64,000 bases of DNA, taken from Bacillus sp. V2I10 (GTDB lineage Bacteria > Bacillota > Bacilli > Bacillales > Bacillaceae). The stretch covers positions 954,001-1,018,000 of the forward strand of contig NZ_JAUSYV010000001.1 of assembly GCF_030817055.1 (NCBI RefSeq), read 5' to 3'. This document shows, piece after piece, positions 62,222 to 64,000 of this stretch. Position 1 is the stretch's first letter; each line of letters starts with the position of its first letter. Below the pieces are notes generated by a model, which saw only the letters and a list, made by a program, of their open reading frames with translations, had not been told where the DNA came from and searched no databases. A program made the position numbers and the translations under genes.

Positions 62222-63223
62222 ATGTTATTACAGACTAATTTAGTGAAAATAGCTGGACTTATCACTGGTTTTATTTTGCTTTTAGTGAGTATTTGTGCAA
62301 GTGTCGTGCTTGGCTATACACAAACCTCGTGGGAAACAGCCATTAATGCGCTTACAAATTTTAATGGTTCTGACGAACATTTAATTATTCAAACAGTAAG
62401 GCTTCCGAGAGCAGCAACAGCTGTTGTTGTTGGAGCCAGCCTTGCTGTTGCAGGGGCACTGATGCAGGCTCTTACTAAAAATCCGCTGGCATCTCCGGGC
62501 GTATTCGGGATTAATGCAGGAGCGGGATTCTTTGTTGTGATTGCCGTATCCATGTTTGGCGTCAGCTCTTTGCAGGCCTTCACTTGGATTTCCTTTTTAG
62601 GAGCGGCAGCAGCTGCTTTCACTGTTTATTTTGCAGGTTCTTTTGGGAGAGAAGGATTAACACCAATGAAGCTTACATTGGCCGGAGCAGCGATGGCTGC
62701 TTTGTTTTCCTCGCTGACTCAAGGATTTCTTGTGAGTAACGAAGCTGCATTGGATCAAGTATTATTTTGGCTTGCCGGCTCTGTTCAGGGAAGGAAGCTT
62801 GAGCTTCTCTATAGCGTGCTTCCTTATATTGGAGTTGCTTTTGTTATCTGTGTCTTTCTTGCATCCAAGGTCAACCTGCTGATGATGGGTGAAGATGTCG
62901 CAAAAGGGCTCGGCCAGAAAACAGGCACCGTCAAATTAATGACGGCTGCTGTTATTATTCTGCTTGCAGGAGGAGCAGTTGCGATTGCAGGTCCTGTTGG
63001 ATTTGTAGGGATTGTCATTCCGCATATTGCCCGTTACTTTGTCGGGAATGATCACCGCTGGATTCTTCCTTATTGTGCAGTACTCGGAGGAGTGCTTTTA
63101 GTGACGGCTGACATTGGGGCCAGGTTCGTCGCGATGCCTGAAGAAGTGCCGGTAGGAGTGATGACGGCTCTTGTCGGAACACCATTTTTCATCTACATCG
63201 CGCGCAGGGGGTTCCAGAAATAA
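62222..63223 (+). CDS. FecCD-type siderophore ABC permease (YfiZ-like)
   Basis: 333 aa with about ten helices. VRLPRAATAVVVGASLAVAGALMQALTKNPLASPGVFGINAGAGF is the family signature; GPVGFVGIVIPHIARYFVGNDHRWILP is the ATPase-contact region. AGAGGTATAA precedes the ATG. Its stop overlaps the next permease start (TAATG). Divergent from the binding-protein gene under the Fur array. Confidence 0.92.
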   Translation: MLLQTNLVKIAGLITGFILLLVSICASVVLGYTQTSWETAINALTNFNGSDEHLIIQTVRLPRAATAVVVGASLAVAGALMQALTKNPLASPGVFGINAGAGFFVVIAVSMFGVSSLQAFTWISFLGAAAAAFTVYFAGSFGREGLTPMKLTLAGAAMAALFSSLTQGFLVSNEAALDQVLFWLAGSVQGRKLELLYSVLPYIGVAFVICVFLASKVNLLMMGEDVAKGLGQKTGTVKLMTAAVIILLAGGAVAIAGPVGFVGIVIPHIARYFVGNDHRWILPYCAVLGGVLLVTADIGARFVAMPEEVPVGVMTALVGTPFFIYIARRGFQK

Positions 63224-64000
63224 TGAAAAGCTATCAATCTTTTAGAATAGGAAAAGGGTTTATTTCTTTCCTTATTGATAAAAAAGCCTTAACGGTCTTC
63301 TGTGTTTTGCTCCTTGTCACTGCGTTTACCTTTCTTTTCAGTACAGGTATGGGTGATTTGAGAATCAGCCCGATTCAGGTGCTTAAAACACTGGCTGGAT
63401 ACGGAACAGAGATGGATGAGCTTGTCATTCAGTCCTTCCGTTTGCCGAGAATCCTGATTGCTTTAATGGTCGGAATATCACTTGCTGTTGCAGGCGGCAT
63501 TCTTCAGGGGATTATCCGCAATCCGCTTGCATCTCCCGATATCATCGGTATTACCGGCGGAGCTTCCGTCGCTGTTGTGATGTTTTTAGCCATATTCAGT
63601 GATAAAAATAATACTTTGACTGTACCGATCCAGTGGATGCCGGTTGCAGCTTTCATAGGAGCGACAGTCATTGCCTTATTAGTCTATATTTTGTCATGGA
63701 GGGGCGGTTCTTCTTCTATAAGACTCGTTTTGGTCGGAATTGGACTTTCTATGCTTGCTCAGTCTCTTACAACTTTATTAATGATAAAAGGGCCGATCTA
63801 CCGCGCGGCGCAGGCAAATATTTGGATTACAGGAACTGTCTATTCCGCAACTTGGGATCAAGTAAAGATTATGGTGCCTATTACAATCGTATTAGTCATC
63901 ATCAGCTTTATTTTTGTTAGAAACGTGAACATTCAGGAATTAGGGGATGAGCTTGCAGCTGGTGTGGGAAGCGCCGTACAGCGCAATCGATTTATTCTGC
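63223..64000 (+). CDS. Second FecCD-type siderophore ABC permease (YfhA-like), 3' end missing
   Basis: The frame is open to the window end, about 259 codons. It starts MKSYQSFRIGKGF, first helix LTVFCVLLLVTAFTFLFS, then SFRLPRILIALMVGISLAVAGGILQGIIRNPLASPDIIGITGGAS, the FecCD signature. ATG overlaps the preceding stop by one base, so the two permeases are translated together and probably form a heterodimer. No ATPase gene visible before the edge. Confidence 0.92.
   Translation, partial: MKSYQSFRIGKGFISFLIDKKALTVFCVLLLVTAFTFLFSTGMGDLRISPIQVLKTLAGYGTEMDELVIQSFRLPRILIALMVGISLAVAGGILQGIIRNPLASPDIIGITGGASVAVVMFLAIFSDKNNTLTVPIQWMPVAAFIGATVIALLVYILSWRGGSSSIRLVLVGIGLSMLAQSLTTLLMIKGPIYRAAQANIWITGTVYSATWDQVKIMVPITIVLVIISFIFVRNVNIQELGDELAAGVGSAVQRNRFIL

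Noticed and set aside
1..64000. CRISPR arrays, prophage, defence islands, biosynthetic gene clusters
   Set aside because: No regular direct repeats with spacers, no phage structural or integrase genes, no recognised defence or NRPS/PKS domains. The AAA ATPase at 23932-24666 has no nuclease partner that would suggest a defence system.

Overview
The window reads as chromosome of a low-to-moderate GC, spore-former-type Firmicute of the Bacillaceae (Bacillus/Metabacillus-like). The evidence is a complete hutPHUIG operon with a HutP attenuator, CcpA cre and CodY-type boxes, a T-box, SAM-I, lysine and c-di-AMP riboswitches, KtrAB, GltT, and AGGAGG-type ribosome binding sites. I see no prophage, plasmid functions, CRISPR array, rRNA or tRNA. 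The only intact mobile element is one IS3-family insertion sequence.

Layout. 1-3.1 kb: 3' part of an HtrA-type protease and an orphan MurE-like ligase. 3.2-9.3 kb: histidine utilisation (hutP, attenuator, hutH, hutU, hutI, hutG). 9.4-21.7 kb: a citrate transporter (citM type) and its likely two-component system citST, separated by about 8.6 kb that holds a Fur-controlled nickel/metallophore-type ABC importer (nikABCDE), a MATE exporter and the IS3 element. 21.9-30.5 kb: a methionine-themed block. It has a T-box-controlled second-type methionyl-tRNA synthetase, an esterase plus AAA ATPase behind a SAM-I riboswitch, and metNPQ plus an M20 peptidase behind two tandem SAM-I riboswitches. 31.5-39.2 kb: a LacI-controlled sugar/glycan locus (CUT1 ABC importer, Gfo/Idh/MocA dehydrogenase, DUF624 and secreted DUF3472 proteins). 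39.4-44.2 kb: an ECF sigma factor with a membrane partner, a TetR/SMR/SMR/EamA efflux operon, and a D,D-carboxypeptidase. 44.3-54.9 kb: amino-acid transporters (YfnA type, GltT, lysine-riboswitch-controlled YvsH type, and a c-di-AMP-riboswitch-controlled DAACS symporter) with tatA, pepF, a CBS protein and an anchored hydrolase. 55-59.6 kb: an orphan two-component system, then ktrAB behind a second c-di-AMP riboswitch. 59.7-64 kb: a ZIP transporter, an acyl-CoA dehydrogenase fragment, and a divergent Fur-controlled siderophore importer with three Fur boxes spaced exactly 64 bp apart. The second permease runs off the window end.

The strongest theme is RNA-level control: three SAM-I riboswitches, one T-box, one lysine riboswitch, two c-di-AMP riboswitches and one protein-dependent attenuator in 64 kb. 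The points most worth following are the SAM riboswitch on an esterase/ATPase pair, the island splitting citST from citM, the divergent MurE, the DUF3472 glycan locus, and the periodic Fur-box array. I did not find a clearly unprecedented multi-gene system. Family calls rest on motif recognition and recalled homologues, not on searches.
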